This document shows, one piece after another, positions 50,991 through 62,947 of a stretch of DNA of 64,000 nucleotides; positions within the stretch are counted from its first letter, which is position 1; each line of letters starts with the position of its first letter. Origin of the DNA: Jackrogersella multiformis (lineage: Eukaryota; Ascomycota; Sordariomycetes; Xylariales; Hypoxylaceae); NCBI GenBank assembly GCA_902806575.1, contig CADCXD010000018.1, forward strand, positions 744,001 through 808,000, read 5' to 3'. A program made the position numbers and the translations under genes. Below the pieces are notes generated by a model. The model was not told the origin of the DNA. It did not search any database and saw only the letters and a list, made by a program, of their open reading frames with translations.

Positions 50991-53900
50991 AATATATTAT
51001 AAAGATATAATTTGAATTTACGAAAAATTAAAAAAAAATCTTTTAATATAATTTAAAAAAAAATGATAAATTTTTTTAATTCAAACTATTAAAATTATTT
51101 ATAAACAATATATTTAAATAAATAAAATTTAACATAATGGCTTTTTATTTAAATATTTCGTAAAACAAAAAAATAATATTAACGATTATAATTAAACTTA
51201 TTATTTTTCTTTTAAAGGTTTTTATTAAAACTAAAATTAAATATAATATTATTAAATTAAAAACAACTTATTTAGTATAAATTTATAAATAAAATAAAAT
51301 ATAATTATAATTATATAAAAAATTAAAAATTCTTTTAATAAATTATAAAACGATAAAAATAAATTAATAATAATATAAATTTATTTATTATAATTTCGTT
51401 TTAATATTTATCATATATAAAAAATTTTTAATATTAAATATATTATTAAAATTATTAATAATTTTTTATCTTAAAAATCTTAAAAAAAATTAAAATTTAC
51501 ATTAAAAATTTAATTAATTATTTTATATATATTTTGACAGAATTACATATAAATAAAATAAATAAAGATATAATATTAACAGACATAATAATAATTATTA
51601 ATTAAACCGTTTATATAAAATACTTAAAAAAGGAAAAACGATAGGTAAAATTACGTTTAAATAATTTAAATATAAATTAAAAAAAGATAATTTTTTATAT
51701 TAATTATAATAATAAACGAGGATTTATAATTTTAAACTTATACGTTTAAATTTTATTAAAAAAATATATGTAATAATAAACATCATTTTAAACTTAAACG
51801 TATAATGAAAATTTTTAATTTAAATTAAATATATAAAATATAATTCGTAATATTATCAAAATAATATAAATAAATTTAAATTATATAAAAATTTATTACT
51901 TATTAATTTAATTTTTCGATTATTTTATATTATTATATAAAATTTTATAATTAAATTATTAACGATTTTATTTAAAAAATTAATATGAATTTAATAAAGA
52001 ATTTTTATTAATTTTTTAAAATATAAAATATATTATAAAAAAATATTTTAAAAATATTTATTTTTAATAAAAATATTAAGTTTAATTTAAAATTATAATA
52101 AGTAATTTTTACAAAAATAAAGACGTTATTAATAATATTTATTAATTATTATTTTTAAATAATTAATTAAATAAAGAAACAAAATTAAAACATAAAATAT
52201 ATAATTTTATTTTATTATCTAAAATATTTAAATATTTTATAAATTAATATAATATCGATATTATAATATAATTTTAATAACTTAAAGTTTTTAATATTAA
52301 ATCTTTTTTTAAATAAAATTATATTTAATTTTAAATTATATATGATATTAATTTTTATAAAAGTTCCTTTAAATACGATCGATTATAAGATTTTTTATAA
52401 GATTTATTAAAAAAATTAAAAGTAATTATTAAAAAAGTAATTTTAAAATTAATAAATCAATATATTTAAAATTATATAAAAATATATTTTATTTAAAAAA
52501 CTTTAAAAAAAATAAAGCATATAATAAATCGGATTTCTTATAATTAAAAAATAAATAAATAATTCTAGTTACAAATTAACGATTTTTAATTTTTAATAAA
52601 TTTATAAAGTTATTTTTATTTTATAATTATATTAGATATTATAAAAAAATCTTTATCGATAAAAACGATTTACGTTAAAATAAATAATAATATAAAATAA
52701 CAATAACAAGTGATTATTTTTTAAAATAAATAAATTGCTTAATTATTAAGTTAATAAATAAAAAAGTCAACCGAAATTTAAATATTTAATTTATTAAAAA
52801 AATTATTTAAACATATTTAATTAGTAATATTTTAAAAAAGTTTTAATAGAAATATTATATAATTAATAAATAAATATAAATATAATTTAATTTAAATTTT
52901 CATAATAATAAATAAATATTTTTACGTAATTAAAATTTACTTCTTTTATTATTTTAATATCGACAATACTTAAATTAACATCGAAATCTTTACTTTTAAT
53001 AACATAAATAACGTTAATATTATTATCGTTAACATCCTTACGAAAATCATTTAGGAAATTATTAATATAAAATAATTACAGCTTTAATACGTAAGGTAAT
53101 CACGTTAAGTTTTAAAATATTAAGGTATTTATTATAATATATAAAGTAATTACGTTATTTGTAAAGTAATTATATTAAACTTACCTTATAAATTAAAATA
53201 AATACTAACCTTTATAAAGAAAAAACCGTAAACCTTATTTTAATAAAAATTATAATAATAATATATATTTAAATAAGAAATTTTTTCGAGATTTTTAATT
53301 TAATAAACTTAACTTTTATAACAAATTTTTCCCTTTAAATATGTTATAATATTATATAATTTATAATAATATATTATAATATTAAACTTATAATATTTTT
53401 TTTACTTTTAATAATATTTTTTTATTTTATTTTAATTGTTAACATTATTAATAATTTAATGATTTGATTATAATATTTATTAATAAATATCATATTTATA
53501 ATATTTATAAATATAATAAAATAACTATTTTATTATTAACATATTAAAATTTATAAATTTCGATTAAAATAAATATAACATTAACTTTATTACAATATAA
53601 ATAAATAAGATAATATTAAAAGAAAAATATATAAAAAAGATTTTTAAATAAATTAAACAGATATTAATATAAAAATTTATAAAGATAAAATTACAAAAAT
53701 AATTATAAAAATAAACGCATATAAAAACGCAAATAATAATAAAATAAAAAATATCGAAAACTTTAAATTATATTAATTTAAGATAAATAAATTAATTATT
53801 ATTAAATCATAATTTAACGATAAAAAAGTTATTAAAGTTTTATCGAAAATTTAAATTTATGATAACGTATTAATAATTTTTAAATATCATAAAGTTAAAT

Positions 53901-54769
53901 ATTTTTTTAATATAATAATAGTTATAAAAAAGTAATAATATAAAATAAATTAAAATTATAAATAAAAATGAAGTTTATTATTTTAAAGCTTAATTATTTA
54001 AAGGTTATATAAATTATAAATAATTTAATAAAAGAAATAAAATATATAATTAAAACGTTAAGAAACAATTAAAAAGTATTAGATTTATATAAATTATATA
54101 ATTAAAAAATTTTAAAACGATTTTAACTTTTTAAAAAACTATATACTTAAATAATGAAAAATATAATAATAATAACGAAAAGGTTTCAAAGTTTTATATC
54201 GGTAATTTTAATAAAACTTTATAAGTTATTATTAATTTTAAAGATTAATTTATTATAAAAACCGATTAAGTTATAAAATAAAATAAAAATTAAACGTAAT
54301 ATAAAGTTTATAAATAATATAATTAAAATATTAATATATAAATTATTAATAATTAAAAATTAAAAAAAAATTATATAATCCTTTATATTAACTAAAAAAA
54401 CCGAAATCATAAACGATAATAACGATAATAAAAACGATAATGTTATCGTTAATTCGGATTTAAATAAAAATTTAAATATAATAAAAAATAATTTTTTTTA
54501 ATATCGTTATCATTATTAAGTAATAATAATAAATCGTTTTTTAAAATTAAAAAATATTAAAAATTAACGAGAACATTAATTATTTTTTATCGAAAAATAA
54601 TTAATAAATTTTATTATAATTATATAATAGTTTTATTAATAAAATTAATAAGATTATAATTTACATTAAAAGAAGTTATTTATTATATAATTTTAAAAAA
54701 TATTAATTAATTTTTTTTATAATTATAAAACCTAAACTTAAAATAATTAAGTTATTATAATTTTATAAA

Positions 54770-54878
54770 CTTATTTAATATAAATAAAAAATAAAATAAA
54801 GATTAAAAATTTTAATTTAATTTAAAATATGAAATATATATTTTCATTTAATATAAAGACCTTTATAAAATCGCATTA
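54770..54878 (-). mobile_element. X LTR fragment, reversed, with hairpin arm deleted
   Basis: It matches the reversed X LTR from its central part to the terminal GCATTA. About 14 bp of the second arm of the central palindrome are missing. It abuts copy B in the orientation opposite to a 5' LTR, so it is not the LTR of that copy. Confidence 0.65.
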
Positions 54879-56269
54879 ATTTTAAACATATAATATATTT
54901 TATTAATAATTTATTAATATACCTTTTCTTAATTTTTTATTTTTATTAATCTTTTAAACGTTAAAGATTTAAACTATTATTTTATTTTATTTTATTTTAT
55001 TTATAATTATTATTTAATTATAAGTTTCGTAAGTTTTTAACGGATAATTTATTTTATTTATTTAAATTTTTATACTTTTTATTAATTTTTAATATTATAT
55101 TTACGTTATTTATTTCTTATTATTTAAATTTGCTTAAATTTAAAATAAAAATCTTATATTTATAAAAGTTTTTTATTATTATAATATGTTTTTTTTTATT
55201 ACTTATTATATTTTTATATTAATTTTACGACTTTTCAGAATTTTTAAAGTATAAAATTTATAAAAGTTTTTACGCGTATTAATTTAAAACGGTTAATTTT
55301 ACTTTAATTTTTTATATAAAAATACTTATAATATTAATTAATAATAAAATTACGTTTATAAAAATTAAATTATATAAATATATAAAAGGGATATTTAATA
55401 AAATAAAAACTTTTATTTTAAATTTAAAAAATCGATTTAAAGATATAAATATAATAAGTAATTAAATAGAATTATTATTATAAAATAATAATAAAAAAAT
55501 AAAAAATAAAAATATTTATAAATGAAATAAAACTTATAACGTTTATTAATTTACTTATAAATAAATTTTAATTTTTTATAAAACTTTAAAAAAATAACGT
55601 TAAAATATTCGATTTAAAATTTAAAGATTTATAAAATCGTAAATTTATTACCGATAACCGAAATATTATTTTTATAAATATATATATATTTATTAATCGC
55701 GTTAATTTTTTTTATATAAATTTCATTATTAAATATAATAATAAAAAGTAAATTTTGTTTTTACTTTATTAAATAAAATATTATAATATTAATAAACTAA
55801 CGAATTCTTTTTTATTAAACGTAAATAAAACCGAATTATTAAATAAAATAAAATATTTAAATATTTAAAAAAATAATTTCGTTTAAACATAAACATAACG
55901 TTTATTTTATTTATATTTATTATATTAAACGTTATAAAATTAATTAAAATTAATAATATCGTTTATATATATATTTAAAAAAAATTAATACGTACGTATT
56001 TATAAAATAATAAAATTAAAAAATTAAAATTAATACGAAATCGTTATAATTTTTAAATCGGTATATTTTTAAAAAAAAAAATTTTTAAGCTTTATATAAA
56101 GTTAAAATCTTTTAAAATTACATATAAAAAGTTAAAAAAATTAATTAATTATAATAAAAATAATATAAAACTTATTTTTTAAAGATAATTTAAATCATTA
56201 TATTTTAATTAATAATAAAAATATTATATATTATTAAACTATTATAATAATAATTAATAAAATTTTAAT

Positions 56270-56540
56270 CGATATTATTTATATAATAATTAAAATTATC
56301 GAAATAATAACCGAGATTATCGAAACGATAATCGAAACCGTTAAAATAATCTAAAAAATAATCGATAAATCGATTAAAAAAATAATTAAAAAAATAAACG
56401 TCGAAATAATAAATATAAATAAAATTACCGTAATAACCGTTAAAATAATCGCCGGGATAATAATCGAAAAACCCGATAAAAAATAAAAGATATAATCGAA
56501 ATTAAGATCGAGACTTTAATCGTAATAAAAATCGTAAAAA
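56270..56540 (+). pseudogene. Gag remnant of X copy B (Asn/Arg/Asp/Gln-rich)
   Basis: One plus frame reads NNRDYRNDNRNR near 56,308-56,343 and later NYRNNRQNNRRDNNR (about 56,421-56,465), with TAA where Gln is expected. It is conserved in copy E and deleted from copy A. Likely the basic, disordered part of Gag. CpG-containing Arg codons (CGA, CGT) have survived RIP, which partly explains the Arg/Asn appearance. Confidence 0.45.
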
Positions 56541-57479
56541 AAGTATATATTAAATAAATAAAAACGAAACTTTTTTATATTATTTATAAATACTTTTTTA
56601 AATAATTTAAAATTAAATATTAACGTTAATTATATTAATATTACGTTTAATATTATTATAATTTATTAATATTATTTTAAAAAAATTATATAAATAAAAT
56701 AACGATATAAGCGTAAATATATTTTTAAGTTTATTTTAAAAATTATTAAAATATCGTTTATAATAAATTTTAATCGTTAAATTTATAATTATTATTAAAT
56801 AATTTTACCGTTTCGAAATAAATTATTTTAATATATTTATACTTATAAAAACGTTAAGTAAAATATTTATTAAATACTTTAAAAAGTAAAAAAAGTTAAA
56901 AATAAATATAAAAAAGTTAAAAAAATACGTAACTTTTATAAGTAAAAATAATTTTTAATATTAACTTTTTAAATAATTTATTTTTATTTAATTATACGTA
57001 CTTATATATTAAAATATATATTAATTTAAACATAAACCGTACGATAATTAATTTTTAATTTTTTAATAAATTTAAATATATTATTAAAAATTAACAAAAA
57101 TATATTAAAAAATTTAACGAAAAATAAACGAAAGGTATTTAATAAGTTACGTTTATTCTTTTACGTTTTAAGAATCGGTAAAAACGGTAAAATTAAAATA
57201 AATTATCGAAAATAAAATAAAACTTAATCTATTAATCGATAATAATTTATTTAAATTATATAAAGTAAATAATAATAATAATTATTTTCGAATAAAATAT
57301 TTATATATTTATAAATTATAAACTTTTATTATTTAATTAAAGTTTTTATTTTATAATAATATATAATAATATATAATATTATTATAAATATTATTATAAA
57401 CCTAAAAACTTTACGTATAATAATAATTAAAAATACTTTAAAAAAGTTTATAAAGATTTTTAAAAATCTTTACGTTAAA

Positions 57480-60400
57480 ATAATTACGAAAAATATTAAT
57501 GATAAGTATTATATTAATTTTTAATTATTTACGTTTAAGATTTTTATCGTATTTATCGTTACGTCGATTTTTTTAATAATAAACGCGTTTTTAAACGTAA
57601 ATTTTATTATTATATTTTTAATAAACGATAACGTATTTAATAACGTGAACGTTATAACGTTTATAACGTTTATGTTTTTAAATTTATATCGATAAAAAGA
57701 TTTGTAAATTTTTTATATATTTACGTAAACGTAAAATTTATTATAATCTCGGTTATTATAATAATAATTATTAATATTATTTTTTAACGTATAAAATGAA
57801 CTTTATAAAATTAATTATTAATACGTTAAATAAATTAAACCTTATTTCGTTAATAAATATTATATTTATTATAATTTAAAAATTATAAAAGTTATTAATA
57901 TTATTTTAAAAAACGTTATTAAAAAAAACTTAAGGTTAAAAATTTTTAACGTATATTTTATTTTTAAAATTAAAAAACTTATAAATTTACTTAAACGTAT
58001 TACTTTAAATAAAGTATATATATATATTAAAAACGATATATTTATTATATAATTAATAAATTTTATTAATCTTTTTTATTATTATAAAAAATTTAAAACA
58101 TTATACGTATTTTTAAAAATAATTAAATAAAAGTTTAGTTTATAAACGGATAATAAAATTAATTATTTAACTTTAAGAATTATTATTTTTAAAACAATAA
58201 AGAATTTTTAAATAAAACGTATAACGTTTTATATAAATAAAATCGTATAAGATAAATTATTATATTAAATAGTTATTTATTATTATTATAATTTAAAATT
58301 ATCGCTTTTTTTAAAGTAAATATTATATTATTATAATTAATATAATAGCTTTTTTTATTAATTTTAAATATATAAAAACTTTCGTAATTATTTTATAATA
58401 ATAATTTATAAAAGTTTAAAACGATTTATAATTATATTAATAAGATTTTTTAATTTTTTAATATACGTTTAAAGGTATATAAATAAATTATTTCGTTTAT
58501 ATATAATATATATTAAAACGTTTATCGATAATATCGTAATTTTTAAAAATTTCGTTAAAAAGTACCTTATTTATTTAAAGTTAATATTTAACTTTTTTTA
58601 TAAAAAAGGAATTTTTATATTTTTCAAAAAATCATTTTTAAAATTTTTATTCGTAAAATTTTTAAGCTTTTAAATTAACGCTTTTAATATATTTATAATT
58701 AAAAATCGATTATTCGTAATTTAAAATTTCGCTTTTTTTAATAATTAAAAGCCTTTAAATAATATTTAAACGTAACCGTTTTTATAAACGTTTATTTCGT
58801 ATTATATTTAATTTACGAAACCTTTTTAAAAACGTAAAACGACTTTTTTTACGAAAAAGAAAATTAAAATAAATATAAAATAATTACTTTAAAAAAAGAT
58901 AAACGTATTATCGATCGATTTATTATAATTTTATTAACGTTAAATTAATATTATATCATTATAATTTAAATAAAAATTCAATATAATTTTTCTTATTTAA
59001 TAAATAACTTTATATAAACGTTAAAAAAACCATTTCCGTTTAATAAATTTAATTAATTATATTTTTAATTAATATTTATTTAAAATAAAAATACGTTATA
59101 ATTTATTAAAATTTAAAGTAATTTAATTTATATAAATAATAAAAAAGCTTTAAATTATAATTTAATTCTTTATAATTATAATTATTATTTTAATAAATTA
59201 TATTATAATATAAAAAATTATAAATTATATTAATTAATAATTAATTAATTAATTTATATATTTATTATAATACGTTATATAAATTTATTATTTATTTTAA
59301 CGATTAAACTTTATATTTACTATATTAAATCGTTTAAAAATATTTTAAAATATAAATCATAATATAAATTATAATATTAATAATTTAAATAAATATATAA
59401 AAAAATATAAAGCTTTTTATAATTATAATAAATATTAAAAACTTTAACGATAAATTTATAAATGATTTTTTACGGCTTAATTATTTATTCGAGATTATTA
59501 ATAATTTATTATATAATATCGTCTATAACGATAAATGTTACTTATATATTCTTTACTTAATAATTTAAAAAGTATTCAAAATACGTATAATAATAAATAT
59601 TATTTTAAATAAAATCTTATAATAAAAATTTCTTAAAATAAATAATAAAAAAATTCCGTAATAATTAAAAAATGATAAAAAATGATATAATATTTATAAC
59701 GTTTTAATATCGATTTTTTATTTAACTTTTAAGAAAATAATACTTATTTTTAAAAATAAAAAATATTTTATTAACAATTAAGTTATAACTTTCGTAATAT
59801 AATTAATATTAATAAATTAATTTTTTTTAAAAGAAATAATATTAAATAAAAATTAAAAGTTTATATTTAAATTTTAAATAAAATTGTAAAAAACATTTAA
59901 ACTTTATTTATTTATAATTATCGTTTATTATTTTCAAATAAACGAATTTTTAAACGATAAAATTAAACGATAAAAATCGTTATTCGTTATTATTATTTTA
60001 TAAATTTAAACTTCAATTAAATTAATTTATTATTATTATTTTAATAAAATTTTCATAACGTATATTTTAAAACTATTTAATTTATATTTTATAAATAACT
60101 TTTTAATTTTAAACTTTTAAAACCTTTAAACGTTTTAATTAATGTAAATATTAAATCTTTTATAAATATTTATATTAAAACGCAAAATTTATTATAAACT
60201 TTACGATAATAAAAACGAAATAATATTACGATAAAAAATATATAATTTAAGAATAATCCTTTAAAAAGTTTTTTTTAATAACGCGTAAATTTATAAATAA
60301 TTTATAAATAAATAAAATAATTAATTTAGAAATTAAACTTATTAAAAAAACTTGTATTTATTTAATTATTTTAATGATATATTTTTTTATTAATTTAAAA

Positions 60401-60600
60401 AAAACCGTTTTATTAATAATTTTTTCCCTTAAAATTAATTAAAATTAATTAAAACCATAAAATTAATATATAAAATTAAAATTATATTAAAGTATGAATT
60501 TAATTAAATAATTCTTTTTTAAATACTTAATAAAAAATTTTATAAATACGAATATAACTTGTAAATTACCGAAAAACATTTTAAAAGTTTATAAAAATAA
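57480..60600 (+). pseudogene. Dead pol of X copy B with the best-preserved RT active site
   Basis: 58,521-58,544 reads FIDNIVIF, only one G-to-A change from FIDDIVIF. Flanking sequence is collinear with copy C. The integrase C-terminal part (60,240-60,480) is shortened: the KVYL block before GPY/F is deleted. The LTR-proximal end is lost. Confidence 0.68.
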
Positions 60601-60637
60601 TTAAAAAATATTAAAAATTAAAAAACGCCGTAAATTA

Positions 60638-60679
60638 TTAATCTTATATATTAAAACATACTTTATAAGGTCCGTATTA
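60638..60679 (+). mobile_element. X LTR 3'-end fragment
   Basis: 42 bp matching the last quarter of the LTR, ending CCGTATTA. It joins directly to an internal point of a Y LTR, so a recombination breakpoint lies here. Confidence 0.75.
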
Positions 60680-60763
60680 ATTTTATGTTAAAATATTAAT
60701 TTCGCTTTACCTTTTAAAAATAATAATTATTTTAAAACCTTTATTTTAACTTAATAATATATA
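60680..60763 (+). mobile_element. Y LTR 3'-half fragment
   Basis: About 84 bp matching the second half of the Y LTR (ATATTAATTTCGCTTTAC... to the TTATTTTAACTTA block and an ATATA end). The first half is missing. Confidence 0.7.
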
Positions 60764-62800
60764 ATATTTACGCTTTATATATAAAAAATATCGTTTAAAA
60801 TTAATAATAATAATAATAATAAAAACGTAAACGTAAACGTAATCGATATACCGATTAAACGTTAAAAATAATTTAATAAAAAAGTTAACGAAATCGTTAG
60901 TTTTTTAATATTAAAAATTTATTATTAAAAGTTATAAATATATACTTTAAGTTTAATATAATAATTTATACGTTATAAATAACTTATATTTAATATTTAA
61001 TAACTTTACTTTATTTTTTACTTTTTATAATTATTTTTAACTTTTATTTTTAATTATATAATATTTAATAAAAATATTAACTTTAACGTAATATTTATAA
61101 AAATTAATAAAAATTTTATACATTAAAATAATTATAAAACCTTAATAATAAACGTTAAATAATATATTAAATTAATTTTAAAAAAATAATTTATAATATT
61201 AATATCGATTTATAAATCGAAATTTAAAAATATAATTAACGTTATAAAAATTATTTAAATAATTTAATATTAAAAAATTATTTAAAAATTATAATTATAT
61301 TAAATAATAATTAAATACCTTTAATATTTATAAAAAACGTTTCATTTTATAAATATATTAAATATATTAAAATAAAAGTTTATTTTTTTATAAAAAATAA
61401 GTTAACGATAAAATCGTTTTTAGATTTATTAATTATTATTTAAAAACGCTTTAAAATTTAAATTATAAAATAAATAAAAATATAATTATTAATATAAATA
61501 ATAATAAATATTAAAATTTATATTAAAAAATTATATAAAAAACTTTTTTATTAAAAAAATTAAAAAAATTAAATATAAATCGTATAAAAATATTAAATAA
61601 TTAAATAATTAAAATTTTACGTTTTATATTTTAAAATTTTTTATATTTACGTATTTTTATTAATTTTATAAAATTTAACTTTTAATATAATAAAAATAAT
61701 ATTTATAATTTACGTTTATTATAAAAATTTTTATTTTTTTATAAAACACGATATTATAATTAAGTAATAATTAATTTAATAATAATAATTTTATTTAAAA
61801 TTAAAACTTTTTAAAAAAATTATCGTCGTTTATATTATTTTATAAAACTTAATAATTACTTTTTTTATTATGTGATTTTTTTAAAATATATAATTTAAAG
61901 TTTTATAATTTTTACGATTTACGTAATTTAACTTTATTTTAATAAGTTTAAATTTTTATAATCGTATAATTTTATATTTTTAAAGTTATTTTATTATTAT
62001 TATTTTAATTATCGTTTTAATTTTAAATCGTTAAATAATTATTTCATTTAATTTTAAAGTTTTTATTAAATCTTTTTAATCGATATAATATTATTTATAT
62101 TTAATTAATTATAATTATTTAAATTTTAAATTTAACGTTTTTAAATTTATTAAAACATACGTATAAAACACGATATTATAATAATATTCGTTATAAATAT
62201 TAATTTTTAAATTTTTTTTATCGATATTAACGTTTATTTCGATTAATCGATTATCGAATAATATTTTTAAATTATTAAATGTTATTTTTTAAAACTTTTA
62301 ATTTTAAATATAAATTTATTATATTAATTATTTTTTAACTTAAATTATTTATCGATTTTATTATTATTAATTAAATTCATTTTTTAAATTTTCGAATTTA
62401 TATTTAAAATTATTTATTATTACACGATAAAATAAATTATTTTAATTATTAAACGGTTATTTTTTTAAAAAAGTTAAAATTATAAAATATATTATTATAA
62501 TTAAATAACAATTAATTTAATAATAATAATTTTATTTAAAAATAAAACTTAATTTTTTTTTAAAAAATTATCGTTTTTTATATTATTTTATAAAATTTAA
62601 TAATTAATTTTTTTTAAATATAATTTTTATTTTAAATTTTTATAATTTACGACGTTTAATTAATAAAATTTTATATATAACGCGTAAAAATTAATATTTA
62701 TATAACGTAAAAAATATTTTTAAATAAATTATAAATAAATTATAATTTTTTTAACTTAAATACTTTTAAGATTACTTTATAAGGTCTTTTTTATATCGAT
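60764..62800. other. AT-rich boundary region up to the gene promoter
   Basis: Contains a short (AAT)n run followed by ACGTAA repeats (60,797-60,842) and an inverted relative of 25,480-25,630 at 60,925-61,075. A direct duplication of about 118 bp lies at 61,751-61,867 and 62,491-62,610. The rest matches nothing else in the window. It is either further element remains or formerly unique DNA mutated by leakage of RIP from neighbouring repeats. No gene is readable. Confidence 0.55.
61751..61867 (+). repeat. Direct duplication, first copy (second at 62,491-62,610)
   Basis: Both copies carry ATTAATTTAATAATAATAAT, then TTTTATTTAAA, AAAACTT, a poly-T/A run and TTATCG...TATTATTTTATAAA. The 740-bp spacing suggests a segmental duplication or two fragments of one element. 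Confidence 0.7.
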
Positions 62801-62947
62801 TATACTTTATTACCCCTCCATCCCACTTAAAAGTGTTCGACTTTAAACTTTGCACCTTTCTAAGCAGATTGCATATGTATTATTTTTCTTCGTACCGCAG
62901 TTCCCAAGAAGGTCAAAGACGGCACTGTGACAGATCCCGTCAAGACG
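62801..62947 (+). promoter_or_regulatory. Promoter/5' leader of the LeuRS gene, with a possible 3' splice site
   Basis: Composition changes within a few tens of bases here. A pyrimidine-rich stretch (TACCCCTCCATCCCACTT, 62,811-62,828) is typical just upstream of fungal transcription starts. TTTTTCTTCGTACCGCAG at 62,883-62,900 looks like a polypyrimidine tract plus acceptor. From it the LeuRS frame is open without stop (VPKKVKDGTV...) into the ATG at 62,948. An additional upstream intron, or an alternative N-terminus, is therefore possible; the donor would lie in the AT-rich DNA. No clear TATA box can be singled out in such AT-rich sequence. Confidence 0.5.

Larger units (their letters stand above)
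48155..54769 (+). mobile_element. Family Z, a third and divergent Ty3/gypsy element
   Basis: Lies between X LTRs. Its pol resembles the RT thumb of X and Y at protein level but cannot be aligned base by base, so it is a separate family. It is less stop-ridden than X and Y in 49,332-50,894. I could not find its LTRs, and both ends may be truncated by the X elements. 51,400-54,380 is strongly AT-rich with no recognised motif. 54,396-54,480 reads as Asn/Asp-rich (AACGATAATAACGATAAT-type), compatible with an acidic segment. Confidence 0.55.
54879..60637 (+). mobile_element. Family X copy B, nearly complete internal region, LTRs lost
   Basis: 5.8 kb collinear with copy A (11,107 down to about 5,500, minus) and with copies C and E. 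Order: leader (54,879-56,200), gag (56,270-56,540), pol from about 57,000. The first 70 bp after the 5' LTR and the final part with the 3' LTR junction are missing. Only scraps of X LTR lie at its ends. Confidence 0.75.

Noticed and set aside
1..62800. Mitochondrial or apicomplexan-type AT-rich genome
   Set aside because: The sequence is continuous with a nuclear gene containing a spliceosomal intron and GC-balanced exons. The AT-rich part is repeats with C-to-T/G-to-A decay and preserved CpG, not AT-rich coding DNA.
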